Assembly (NCBI RefSeq): GCF_041262565.1 | Contig: NZ_JBGCCJ010000001.1 | Coordinates: forward strand, 1,674,001-1,738,000 | Length of the DNA: 64,000 bases | DNA from: Leifsonia sp. EB41 | GTDB taxonomy: Bacteria; Actinomycetota; Actinomycetes; Actinomycetales; Microbacteriaceae | Direction of reading: 5' to 3' | In this document: positions 55,205 to 63,652 of the stretch, piece by piece | How the letters are laid out: each line of letters begins with the position of its first letter | Numbering within the stretch: position 1 is the first letter of the stretch | Program-made: the position numbers and the translations under genes | Notes under the pieces: generated by a model | Databases searched by the model: none | Told to the model about the DNA's origin: nothing | Seen by the model: only the letters and a program-made list of their open reading frames with translations

Positions 55205-56089
55205 GTGGCGCAGAATCGTGCGGTGCTCATCCCCGACGGATTCCCCGGCCAGCGCATGCTGGTCCTTCCCCGTCCGCGCGTCCGCGAGTTCCTCCAGCAG
55301 CCGGGAACGACGCGACTCGTCGTGACGGACAGCGGATATTTCCCGAAGGCGGACTCCCACGGACGCCGCCGGACCACGCCGATCGCGCAGGCCATCGTGA
55401 TCGCCTGCGTCGAGGGATCGGGCTGGTGCGAGACCGAAGCTGGACGATTCCCCGTACACCAGGGGCAGGTCGTCGTGATCCCGCCACGGCAGCCGCACGC
55501 GTACGGGGCCGACGTGGACAATCCGTGGACGCTGTGGTGGTTCCACGCCGCCGGGCCCGATGTGGAGCCGTTCCTGGCCGCCGCCGGCATGACCGCGGAG
55601 AACCCCGTCCGCCGGCCCAGGGACCTCTATCCGGTCGTCTCGCTCATGTCGGAGGTGCTGGCCTGGACGGAGCGCGACAGCACCACGACGAGCCTCAACG
55701 CCGCCGCCGGCGCCGCCTGGCACGCGCTCACCCTGCTGGCCTCCGAGCGGTCGCGCACGGACGAGGCGGGCGATGTGATCGACCACGCCACCGAGTACCT
55801 CCGGGCGCACATCGCCGACCGGGTGACCGTTCCCGAGCTCGCGGCGATGGCCTCCCTCAGCACGTCGCACTTCAGCGCGCTGTTCAAGCGGCATGTCGGC
55901 TATCCGGTGCTGCAGTACCAGACCATGCTGCGGATGTCGCGCGCCCGCGAGCTGCTCGACACCACGTCCGCGACGGTGGCCGCCATCGCGGCGGAGGTCG
56001 GCTATCCGGACTCGTTCTACTTCGCCCGCCAGTTCAAGAAGGTGCACGGGATGACGGCACGGGAGTACCGGGAGCAGCACAAGGGCTGA
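55205..56089 (+). CDS. AraC-family transcriptional regulator
   Basis: A 294-aa regulator. The N-terminal cupin-like sensor (~50-150) contains GQVVVIPPRQPHAYGAD. The C-terminal double HTH (~195-290) includes VPELAAMASLSTSHFSALFKRHVGYPV and VAAIAAEVGYPDSFYFARQFKKVHGMTAREYR. It is divergent from the sugar importer and probably activates it and the flanking glycosidase genes upon binding a sugar. Start GTG 55205; a GTG at 55223 is an alternative. The first start sits very close to the 55185 motif. Confidence 0.93.
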   Translation: MAQNRAVLIPDGFPGQRMLVLPRPRVREFLQQPGTTRLVVTDSGYFPKADSHGRRRTTPIAQAIVIACVEGSGWCETEAGRFPVHQGQVVVIPPRQPHAYGADVDNPWTLWWFHAAGPDVEPFLAAAGMTAENPVRRPRDLYPVVSLMSEVLAWTERDSTTTSLNAAAGAAWHALTLLASERSRTDEAGDVIDHATEYLRAHIADRVTVPELAAMASLSTSHFSALFKRHVGYPVLQYQTMLRMSRARELLDTTSATVAAIAAEVGYPDSFYFARQFKKVHGMTAREYREQHKG

Positions 56090-56123
56090 TTCCGGTCTCC
56101 CGGCCGTCCGCTCGCGGCAGCGG

Positions 56124-59100
56124 TCAGTTGACGTACGCGCTCTCCGCCTCCGCGAGCAGCTCGCGCACAAGCGGCGCGGCCGGGTCGCGGTCGGCGAGCT
56201 CTGTCAGCGTCGCGGCGGCGCGGGCGGCGGCGCCGTCGAGGAGGGCGAGCTCGGCGTCCATGACCGCGATCAGCTCGCGGTGGGTCTGTTCGACGTCCTC
56301 CGTGAAGATCAGCATGGTCGGCAGGGAGGTCGCGAAGTAGTCGATCGTGGCGTGCTGCCGGCGCGCGGCCTCCACATAGTCCGCGAATTCCGCCGTGAGC
56401 CTGGCCGCCCGGTCCAGGTCGCCGAGGCGCCGCGCGGCGAGAACCGAGTAGTACGTCATCGGGGAGTGCGGCACGGCCGACATCGTCGTGAAGTCGCCCG
56501 CGCTGCTCGCCGCCGCCCGCCAGGCGTCCTCGGCAGCCGACGTCAGCCCTGCGGCCTGACTCGCGTCGCCGAACGCCAGCAGGAGGTCGGACCGGTTGGC
56601 CAGCGGATGCGGAGCCTCCCCGAGCGAGGCGGGGACGTCGACGGCCTTCGCCAGCGCGGCGACCGCGCGGCCCGGGTCGCCCAGCGCGAGCGCCTCGCCC
56701 GCGATCGCGCGCTGGGCCAGCGTCCACACCCGGATGGTCTCGCCTTCGCCGCCCTCCCAGGGGCTGAAGCGCCGCGCCGAGAGCAGGGCGGCCGCCTCCT
56801 CGTGCCGGCCGACGAGCACCAGCAGCTCGGCGTACGCGAGCGCCAGGTCGTCGCGCTCGGCGATGAGGTCGGCGGCGTCGGCCAGTGCGTCGAGCCGGTC
56901 CTGCGGAGATGCGCCCACCCGGCGCGCGAGCTGGTCGGCCTCGTAGCGCAGTTTGGCGTCGCCGGGCGCGGCCTGCACTGCCTGCCGGTAGCGGCGGACG
57001 GCCTCGTCGGGCCGGCCCTGCACGTTGTAGGCGGCGAGGCCGAGTCCCCGCAGCGACACCGCGTCGCCGGCGTCCTGCTCGACAGCGCGCTCCAGGTGGT
57101 GGATCGCCTCCTCATAGCGGCGGTGGAAGTACAGCCAGTGGCCGAGGAGCGCGTGCGCCCGGCCGTCGCCGGTGCGCTCGATGCGCCGTTCGAGCAGGAG
57201 GGCGTCATCCCGGACGCCTGCGAAGCAGCGATCGGCGGACACCTCGCGGGCGGCCTGGAGGGCGGCGGCGGCCTCCTCCGGCCGCGCGAGCTCGTCGAGC
57301 AGCTCGGCGCGGGCGTAGTGGACGAGGGCGAGCGGGTCGCCGGCGCCGGGGACGGGTCGGCTCACTGCCGCCTCGGCTGCCGCGTCAAGGATGCGGAGCG
57401 CGTCGGCAGACAGGCCGAGCGAGCGGTACTCCTCCGCGAGGTCGCGCAGCGTCCCGGCGTCGGTGGCGGAGTGTGCGCCGGTGAGGTCGTTCAGCCAGGC
57501 GTCGAGCGGGTCGAGGGCGCGTGCCGCCGCGAGCGCGTGGGCCGCCTCCGACTCCCGGCCCAGTGCACGCAGCGCGATCACGCGCACGGCGACCGCCTGG
57601 AGCTGGTCGGGGTCGAGACGCGCGGTCTGCTCGGCGAGGCCGAGGGCGTCCTCCCAGCGGCCGGTCCGCGCCGCGATGCGCGCCCGGGCGAGCGCCGAGG
57701 CCGCACGCCAGGCGTAGGTCCAGGCCGCCTTCGCGAACGCGTCGTCGGCGTCCCGGTCGCGGCCGGTCTCGGCCAGCACCACACCGAGGAGGTACGACGC
57801 CTCGCCGTCGGCGGGGTTGGGGTTCCTGCGTGTCTGCCGGCGGAGCGCCGAGCGCAGGTGCGCCTCCGCCTCGGCCAGGCGTCCGGCGGAGAGGCGGGCG
57901 GACGCGACGGCGATGTTGGAGCGCGAGTCGCCTGGGTCGCGGCGCAGCGCCTCCTGCCAGTACGGCTCCGGCGAGCGCGTCGCGTGCCGGTACTGCGCGA
58001 GGTGCACGCCGGTGAGGTAGAGCTCGTCGATCGAGTCGATCTCCGCGGGGGCGGGCGGCTCGGTCGCGGTCTCGAAGCCGTCGGCGGCCGCGTCCCGGTA
58101 GCGCGTGGTGGAGCGCAGCCGCTCGACGCCGTCGACCTCGGCGACCAGGTCCAGGTCTCCGGCGGCGGCGACCGGCACCGTCGCCCGGACCGGCTGTCCC
58201 GGCGCGGCCGCGACGCGCTCCGACCAGACGGTCGCGCCCTCCGCGTCGAGCAGCCGGAGGCCGACCTCCGCGAACACCCGGGTGGCGGCGAGCCCGACAC
58301 TCGCCGTCCGCTCCGCCCCGTCGCCCTCGACGACCAGGCTCAGCGCGAGCTCGGTCGACGCCTGAGTGAGCGGGCCGATGCCGTGGTACGGGAACCAGTA
58401 CTGGCTGAAGGTCTTCGTCTCCCCGGGAGCGAGATACGAGAAGTCGGGCTGGTTGTCGGTGTAGACGCCGGCCATCAATTCGACATAGGCGCTGCCGTCG
58501 TCGCCGAGGTTCGCGTCCCACGCCCAGCCGAACGGCGCGTTCCCCCAGGTCCACTGCTTCTTGCCGGGAGCGATGTGGTGGTCCGCGACGTGTGCGAAGC
58601 CGAGCGCGGTTGAGTGGTCGTAGCCGCCGAAGAAGTCGTCCTCGCTCGCGACGCACATGTAGGAGGTGGGCACCGGGATGTTGCGGTACCAGTCGATGCG
58701 GTCGGCGTCGTCGGCGACGTACGCCGGGTCGTCCCGGTCGGCGCGCGCCGCGTAGTCGATCCCGTAGTAGGGCCGGTCGGCTGCGGGGAACGCGGTCGCT
58801 GCCCGCTTCGCGTGATCGGCGACGATGTGCACGTCCGTCGGGAAGAACGACTGGTACTCGTCGTGCACCCGCACGGCGACGTTCGCCCACCAGAGGAACG
58901 TCTGGGTGGTCTCGGTGCGGTTGAACAGCCGCACCCGGGCCTCCAGCACCGCGCTGCCCGGCCGCACCCGGATGCCGTGCATGCCCTTCATTCGCGAGAA
59001 CGGGTCGTGGTCGGAGCACCACACGGTCGCGGAGCCGTCCGCCTCCCGTTCGATCGTCCAGTCCATCGGGAGGAAGGTGGCAGGGCGGTGGTGCTGCGGC

Positions 59101-59510
59101 CAGTTGAACTCGATGCCGCCGGAGATCCACGGGCCGGCCAGGCCGACCAGCGCGGGCTTGATGACGTCGTTGCGGTAGAAGAAGTCCTGACCCGTCGTCT
59201 TGTCCACGGCGATGTGGACGCGGCCGCCCAGCTCCGGCAGGATCACCAGGCGCAGGTACTCGTTCTCCAGGTGCACCGCCTGCCAGCTGCGCTCGGTCGC
59301 GTCGTGGCTGACCGACTCGATGAACGGCAGCGGGTACACCCGTCCGGACGAGCCCTGATACACGCGGGACTCCAGGAAGGCCGGCAGCCGGCCGGGTTCG
59401 CCTGGCTCGTAGGTGCGGAGTGCGACGGGCTCGCTCCACGCGGCGACGGCGTCGTCGCGCTGGCTCTCCGGTGCGGGAGGGAGGGGGAACGACGAGGGAA
59501 GAACGGACAT
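56124..59510 (-). CDS. DUF5107-like domain plus TPR protein, large
   Basis: A 1128-aa cytoplasmic protein. Residues ~30-420 resemble the DUF5107 beta-sandwich domain (galactose-mutarotase-like): LRLVILPELGGRVHIAVDK, GGIEFNWPQHH, FLWWANVAV and WFPYHGIGPL. The rest is mostly Ala/Leu-rich helical repeats matching TPR units (for example AIHHLERAVEQDAGDAVSLRGLGLAAY). It lies next to the araC gene in the alpha-galactoside island and carries the shared ATCTGGACATTTC motif upstream. Function is unknown to me; a carbohydrate-handling or glycosidase role is plausible since the fold occurs with glycoside enzymes. No signal peptide. Confidence 0.75.
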   Translation of the reverse strand: MSVLPSSFPLPPAPESQRDDAVAAWSEPVALRTYEPGEPGRLPAFLESRVYQGSSGRVYPLPFIESVSHDATERSWQAVHLENEYLRLVILPELGGRVHIAVDKTTGQDFFYRNDVIKPALVGLAGPWISGGIEFNWPQHHRPATFLPMDWTIEREADGSATVWCSDHDPFSRMKGMHGIRVRPGSAVLEARVRLFNRTETTQTFLWWANVAVRVHDEYQSFFPTDVHIVADHAKRAATAFPAADRPYYGIDYAARADRDDPAYVADDADRIDWYRNIPVPTSYMCVASEDDFFGGYDHSTALGFAHVADHHIAPGKKQWTWGNAPFGWAWDANLGDDGSAYVELMAGVYTDNQPDFSYLAPGETKTFSQYWFPYHGIGPLTQASTELALSLVVEGDGAERTASVGLAATRVFAEVGLRLLDAEGATVWSERVAAAPGQPVRATVPVAAAGDLDLVAEVDGVERLRSTTRYRDAAADGFETATEPPAPAEIDSIDELYLTGVHLAQYRHATRSPEPYWQEALRRDPGDSRSNIAVASARLSAGRLAEAEAHLRSALRRQTRRNPNPADGEASYLLGVVLAETGRDRDADDAFAKAAWTYAWRAASALARARIAARTGRWEDALGLAEQTARLDPDQLQAVAVRVIALRALGRESEAAHALAAARALDPLDAWLNDLTGAHSATDAGTLRDLAEEYRSLGLSADALRILDAAAEAAVSRPVPGAGDPLALVHYARAELLDELARPEEAAAALQAAREVSADRCFAGVRDDALLLERRIERTGDGRAHALLGHWLYFHRRYEEAIHHLERAVEQDAGDAVSLRGLGLAAYNVQGRPDEAVRRYRQAVQAAPGDAKLRYEADQLARRVGASPQDRLDALADAADLIAERDDLALAYAELLVLVGRHEEAAALLSARRFSPWEGGEGETIRVWTLAQRAIAGEALALGDPGRAVAALAKAVDVPASLGEAPHPLANRSDLLLAFGDASQAAGLTSAAEDAWRAAASSAGDFTTMSAVPHSPMTYYSVLAARRLGDLDRAARLTAEFADYVEAARRQHATIDYFATSLPTMLIFTEDVEQTHRELIAVMDAELALLDGAAARAAATLTELADRDPAAPLVRELLAEAESAYVN

Positions 59511-59564
59511 AATCAGGACCCTATTGGGCCGGCTTCCGCCGGAGAATATGCGTTCCCACGCATC

Positions 59565-59577
59565 ATCTGGACATTTC
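59565..59577 (-). promoter_or_regulatory. ATCTGGACATTTC motif upstream of DUF5107/TPR gene
   Basis: Exact copy of the 13-mer at 55185, 55 bp upstream of the start codon and in the same orientation relative to the gene as at the ABC operon. Confidence 0.5.
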
Positions 59578-59662
59578 TATTGCCCAGTTCGGCGACCTGA
59601 ACCGAGATCGCCAGTCTGCGTCGCGTGAGCAGAGCCAGTGCTCATGCGGGAGGGCCGCTGGT

Positions 59663-60583
59663 CTAGGCGACGATGATGATCGGGGTTCCGAGCGCCAACG
59701 CGTCGACGGCTGCGATGGCTTCCGCACCGAGACGGACGCAACCGTGAGAGACGGCTCCCGTGGACACGGACTCGAAGTGGATGCCGATGAGCCCGCCGTC
59801 CGTGCCGCCGTACGGCTCGTCCGCGACCGTCGCGTGCAAGGAGGTGAGCTGGATCCGGTGCACGCGCTGACCTTGAGCGGGGTCCAGGTAGCGCGCCTCG
59901 AGGTAGCCGGTCACTCCGACAGGTGTCGGTGTTCCTTGGGCGCCGACACCCACCGAGAACGTCTGTTCCGGTCGGCCGGCAGCATCGGTGATCGTCAAGG
60001 ACTGAGCCGAGACTGAGACGACGATCCGGTTCTGCACGGTGGTGTCGGAGGTCAGCGCGCTCGTGGGCAACCACCCGGCGCTCTGAGCCGGCGCCGACCG
60101 CCCCGCTCCAGCCTGCGAGGGCAGGATCTGCCTGCTCGGCACCAGGACGAGCGACCACGGCCCGTCGACGGCGACCCTGACCACAACGGACGGCTCGCCC
60201 AAGAAGTCTCGTGACTCGAATCGGGCGATCGGAGCTGTCCGGTCGGCTCCGAACAGCGGGGTGTCGGCCTGCAGGTGGAAGACCGACATCCAGGTCGCGG
60301 TGGGCGGCGCGGGCAGAAGCCCCGGGATCACGGCCCGGTAGTCCGCCGGCGCGAGAGCGGCCACCTGCGCAGGGCTGAGGACCGGAGGGACGGGGGCTTG
60401 CGCTGCCGGGGCGGCCGGCGGAGCGGGCCGAGCGGGGGTCGAGGCCGCGGGGGCCGCAATCGACCGGGACGGCAGCGCAGTGGACCCGGCCGGCCCGGAA
60501 AGGGTGATCGCGAGCGCGCCGGCTCCGACGATGAGAACGACGGAGCCGGCGACGGCGGCGACGGCGCGCGCCGTGCGCCTCAT
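59663..60583 (-). CDS. L,D-transpeptidase (YkuD family), membrane-anchored
   Basis: A 306-aa enzyme. It has an N-terminal membrane anchor (~7-29), a Pro/Ala-rich linker (~45-75), a spacer domain, and the YkuD domain (~195-306). That domain has IGIHFESVSTGAVSHGCVRL, containing the catalytic His and Cys (SHGCVR). It forms 3-3 crosslinks or attaches proteins to peptidoglycan. ATG 60583 lies 3 bp after the stop of the Ig-like secreted protein, so the two form an operon. Confidence 0.9.
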   Translation of the reverse strand: MRRTARAVAAVAGSVVLIVGAGALAITLSGPAGSTALPSRSIAAPAASTPARPAPPAAPAAQAPVPPVLSPAQVAALAPADYRAVIPGLLPAPPTATWMSVFHLQADTPLFGADRTAPIARFESRDFLGEPSVVVRVAVDGPWSLVLVPSRQILPSQAGAGRSAPAQSAGWLPTSALTSDTTVQNRIVVSVSAQSLTITDAAGRPEQTFSVGVGAQGTPTPVGVTGYLEARYLDPAQGQRVHRIQLTSLHATVADEPYGGTDGGLIGIHFESVSTGAVSHGCVRLGAEAIAAVDALALGTPIIIVA

Positions 60584-60586
60584 CGC

Positions 60587-61381
60587 TCAGCCGCTGACGA
60601 CAGGAAGGGTGGACGGGGTCGCCTGCACAGGCGCCGGTGGATCGGACGGCGCGGCAGGAGCAGCCGGCGCCGTCGAACCGCCGATGGTCGCCCCGGTGAT
60701 GGCGACGGTGGCACTCCAGTGCGCGGTCGCGCCGGAGGCGCTGAGCGCGACGCTGCCGGCGGCCGTGACGCCCGTCCGCACGTACTGCCACGAGACGGAG
60801 CCGTACTTGTCCGCGACCATCGAGCTCGGCGCCGCGAGGCTCGTGCCGTTGTAGACAGCCGAGAAGGCGACGGTCTCACCCGGCGTGAATCCGCTGGCCT
60901 GGACGATGAGGCCGACGGTGGGATCCATGAAGTCGGCTGTCGTCAGGGACGGCGCGTTCGTCTGGATACCGGGCGGATTGCGGACGTCGAACGCAACCGC
61001 GTTCGAGGTGTCGCCGGCGTCGCTTGTGGCCGAGAGAGTGAGCGTGTAATCGGCCCAGACGCCTGGCGCCATTGCGGGAACCCATCCGGTCACGGAGATG
61101 ACGCCCGACGCACTCGCCGGCGTGGTCATGTCGCCATAGTGCACTTTCGAGCCGTCGCTGTCTCGCACCCAGTCGATCGAGAGCGTCACTGTCGAACTCG
61201 GGGTGAAGCCGCCGCCTGTCACGTCGATCCCGCTTCCCCAGGAGTCCGCGTAGACGACCGGAACGGTCACCCCGATCGACGCCGTGGCCGCCTGTGCGGG
61301 TGTCGAGACCAGGACGGCCCCCGCGACGAGCGCTGCGACCGCCGTGACAAGCGCCCATCGTGAGCGCGCAGAACCGACCAT
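60587..61381 (-). CDS. Secreted Ig-like domain protein, unrecognised
   Basis: A 264-aa exported protein: signal peptide (~1-32, STPAQA cut) and two beta-rich repeats beginning ADSWGSGIDVTGGGFTPSSTVTLSI and TVGLIVQASGFTPGETVAFSA. These GFTP/G-x-T-V units are typical of Ig-like domains in actinobacterial surface proteins. The tail is Pro/Ala-rich. Stop lies 3 bp before the L,D-transpeptidase start, so it may be a substrate or cell-wall-linked partner of that enzyme. Function unknown. Confidence 0.7.
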   Translation of the reverse strand: MVGSARSRWALVTAVAALVAGAVLVSTPAQAATASIGVTVPVVYADSWGSGIDVTGGGFTPSSTVTLSIDWVRDSDGSKVHYGDMTTPASASGVISVTGWVPAMAPGVWADYTLTLSATSDAGDTSNAVAFDVRNPPGIQTNAPSLTTADFMDPTVGLIVQASGFTPGETVAFSAVYNGTSLAAPSSMVADKYGSVSWQYVRTGVTAAGSVALSASGATAHWSATVAITGATIGGSTAPAAPAAPSDPPAPVQATPSTLPVVSG

Positions 61382-61550
61382 GTTTCCCCCCGAAATATGT
61401 GGCCCGAACCGGGCTTCACAAGACTAGGAGAGCTGAGTGTTTGACGTCAATGAAGTATCGCTGCAGGGCCGCCCCCAATCCAGGTCAGGTGCGGCGCCGA
61501 ACCTGAACCTTCACTGGATGCACTTCCGCCGCAATGGGCGTACCGTGTCG

Positions 61551-61572
61551 CAAACGCGATACATCGCGTTTG
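61551..61572 (+). promoter_or_regulatory. 22-bp palindrome before the PspA operon
   Basis: CAAACGCGAT-AC-ATCGCGTTTG has perfect 10-bp arms. It lies about 100 bp upstream of the first gene of the PspA operon, in an intergenic region shared with the divergent Ig-like gene. TetR-type operators look like this. A perfect 10-bp palindrome TTGACGTCAA also occurs at 61441-61450. Confidence 0.6.
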
Positions 61573-61672
61573 GAACCACGACCACCGACGAAGGCGGACA
61601 GATGGATGTGAACACGACAGGCGGTCTCCGACCCCACCCCCGCCCGGGAACGCCGAGAGGGTGGCGACCGTC

Positions 61673-62284
61673 ATGGGAGTGATCGCCGGCATCCTCCTCG
61701 GCTTCCTGCTGATCGCTGCAGCGGGCATCGTGACCGGCGTGCTCATCATTCGGGCGCTCTACTGGAGCGTCCGACGCAATCGCACCGTCAGGGGCGTCGC
61801 GCTCCGGACGCGCGTGGCCGTGACCAGCGGACCTCAGCGCCAGGTGCTGAAGCTCCGGCTCCGGCTCGCCGACAGCCTCGAGAGCTGCAGGGCGGCCGTC
61901 GAGCTCGCGCAACACAGTGCTGGGCCGCACGGGGAGGTCGCCCGGTTGCTCCGGCGCATCCAGGCGGAGGGCGCGACCGTCGAGTCGCAGCTCCGCCTGC
62001 TCCAGAGCGAGACCGACACGACCGTGCTCGCGACGGAGGTCCCGATCGTCCGCGACCGCGTCGAACAGCTGGAGGCTCTCGTCCGCAGCCTGCGGTCGGC
62101 CGTGGCCTCCGGGCTCGGCGCGCCCAGCGACGACACGCTCGCCGCCCTCCGGGCGGATGTCGACCGCGAGGTCGCCGCCCTCGATGCCGGAGTGCGGGAG
62201 CTCCACACCCTCCACTCCTTCGACGCGGGACAGGAGCCGCGCCGCCAGAACACCACCCATCTCACCAGGGGGAACGAATCATGA
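61673..62284 (+). CDS. Small membrane protein with coiled-coil region, partner of PspA
   Basis: A 203-aa protein with one N-terminal transmembrane helix (~4-26), a basic stretch (RRNRTVRGVALRTR) and a helical rest rich in Arg/Glu/Leu (VERDRVEQLEALVRSLR-like heptads). ATG 61673 is about 11 bp after GAGAGG; GTG 61661 is a weaker alternative. It overlaps pspA by 4 bp (ATGA), so it is translated with it. Probably anchors or senses envelope state for PspA; this is inference. Confidence 0.65.
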   Translation: MGVIAGILLGFLLIAAAGIVTGVLIIRALYWSVRRNRTVRGVALRTRVAVTSGPQRQVLKLRLRLADSLESCRAAVELAQHSAGPHGEVARLLRRIQAEGATVESQLRLLQSETDTTVLATEVPIVRDRVEQLEALVRSLRSAVASGLGAPSDDTLAALRADVDREVAALDAGVRELHTLHSFDAGQEPRRQNTTHLTRGNES

Positions 62285-63036
62285 GCGACAACACCGCGCG
62301 CATGCGCAACATCTTCCGCATCAAGACCTCACGCGCGCTCGACCGGATGGAGGACCCGCGCGAGGCCCTCGACGACAGCTACGACCAGCAGGTCCGGATG
62401 CTCCAGGAGGTGCGCCGGGGCCTCGCCGAGGTGGCGACGGCGCGCAAGCGCATCGAGTTGCAGGGCCAGGAGCTGGGCGCGCGCTATCAGCGGCTCACCC
62501 AGCACGCCCAGGAGGCCCTGAACCAGGGCCGCGAGGACCTCGCCCGCACCGCGCTGGAGCGTCGAGCGCTCCTCGAGAACCGGGTGACGACGCTGCGCGA
62601 CCAGCACGCCGCCCTGCAGAAGCAGCAGTCGCAGCTCGAGGACAACGAACGTCGCCTCGCGGAACGGATCGAGAGCTTCCGCGTCGAGAAGGAGACGATG
62701 AAGGCGACCTACACCGCCTCGCAGGCGCAGGCGCGCGCCAATGAGGTCGCGGCGGGCATCAGCACGCAGATGAACGACACCGGGGCCAGCCTCAACCGGG
62801 CGAAGGACAAGATCGCCCAGATGCAGGCCCGGGCAGCGGCAACCGAGGAGCTGATCGCCACGGGCGCGCTCCACGACCAGTCGGCTCCGGCGGACTCCGA
62901 CCTCGAACGGCAGCTCTCGGCCGGCATGACCCGGGCGGACATCGAGCGGCAGCTCCAGTCGATGAAGGACGCGGACGCGACAACGCGCGACTCGGTGGCC
63001 CGCGACGAGGACGCCTGGCTCAGCATCGGCAGTTAG
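62281..63036 (+). CDS. pspA: PspA/IM30 family protein
   Basis: A 251-aa protein almost wholly coiled coil. The N-terminal MRNIFRIKTSRALDRMEDPREALDDSYDQQ is the PspA amphipathic start, followed by long heptad stretches (ARKRIELQGQELGARY, ALERRALLENRVTTLRDQHA). PspA binds stressed membranes and supports their integrity. ATGA overlap with the upstream membrane protein. No PspF/PspBC genes are here, as usual in actinobacteria. Confidence 0.88.
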   Translation: MSDNTARMRNIFRIKTSRALDRMEDPREALDDSYDQQVRMLQEVRRGLAEVATARKRIELQGQELGARYQRLTQHAQEALNQGREDLARTALERRALLENRVTTLRDQHAALQKQQSQLEDNERRLAERIESFRVEKETMKATYTASQAQARANEVAAGISTQMNDTGASLNRAKDKIAQMQARAAATEELIATGALHDQSAPADSDLERQLSAGMTRADIERQLQSMKDADATTRDSVARDEDAWLSIGS

Positions 63037-63647
63037 AGCGCCGCGTCGTCCACCTGCACCGGATACCCCGCCCGCAGCACCGCGAGCGTCGACGGCGGGG
63101 TCAGCACCGTCGCGGTCCCGCGGCGCGGACGCACGAGCCGCTCCCCGTAGCCTTCGCTCCCCCACACGCTGAGGTGGTCGCCCAGCACCAGCGCGGGCCG
63201 ACCCTCCACCACCGCGAACGCGCCGTCCGGCAGCGATGGCCAGGCCACCTCGTGGAGGCGCCGCCGGTGGGTGTGCGGGAAGAGGCGCTCGGCGTGCAGC
63301 GTGCGGTTCATCTCCCCCGCGGAGGGCAGCGCCGTCCCCGCCTCCGCCGCCCACGCCGCCTGATACTGCTTGTACGCGGTCCAGCGGCACTCGGCGCATG
63401 GCCGGTGCCCGGCGGCGAAGGCGACCGCCTCGTCGTGGAAGAACAGGAACGTGTACCGCCCCGGCCGCCACAGCGCGTGGTGCCGGTCGCGGAACTCCAG
63501 GGCGCAGGTGATCCAGAGGTTCCCGCCGTGGAACCGGACGACCTCCTCGCCCTCGTGCAGCCTGCCGCGGTTGCCCGTCCACGCTCCCCGGAGCGGGATC
63601 GCGACGATCTCGCCGGTCGGTGTGACGCGGTTCCGGTACGGGGACAC
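63033..63647 (-). CDS. Conserved-looking protein with Ada-like Cys motif, unrecognised
   Basis: A 204-aa protein. The segment FAAGHRPCAECRWTAYKQYQ resembles the G-(F/Y)-R-P-C-x-R-C Cys motif of the Ada zinc-binding domain, but the second Cys pair of Ada is not seen. Other regions (VSPYRNRVTPTGEIVAIPLRG, RFHGGNLWITCALEF) do not match a domain I know. GTG 63647 starts 6 bp after the stop of the cupin gene. It overlaps the pspA end by 4 bp. Confidence 0.5.
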   Translation of the reverse strand: MSPYRNRVTPTGEIVAIPLRGAWTGNRGRLHEGEEVVRFHGGNLWITCALEFRDRHHALWRPGRYTFLFFHDEAVAFAAGHRPCAECRWTAYKQYQAAWAAEAGTALPSAGEMNRTLHAERLFPHTHRRRLHEVAWPSLPDGAFAVVEGRPALVLGDHLSVWGSEGYGERLVRPRRGTATVLTPPSTLAVLRAGYPVQVDDAAL

Positions 63648-63652
63648 GGCGG

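Noticed and set aside
56280-58613. A 777-codon plus-strand ORF over the DUF5107/TPR gene
   Set aside because: Shadow of a TPR-coding strand; no start signal or domain.
61441-61450. TTGACGTCAA as a separate regulator site
   Set aside because: A 10-bp palindrome is weak evidence alone; kept only as a note with the 22-bp palindrome.
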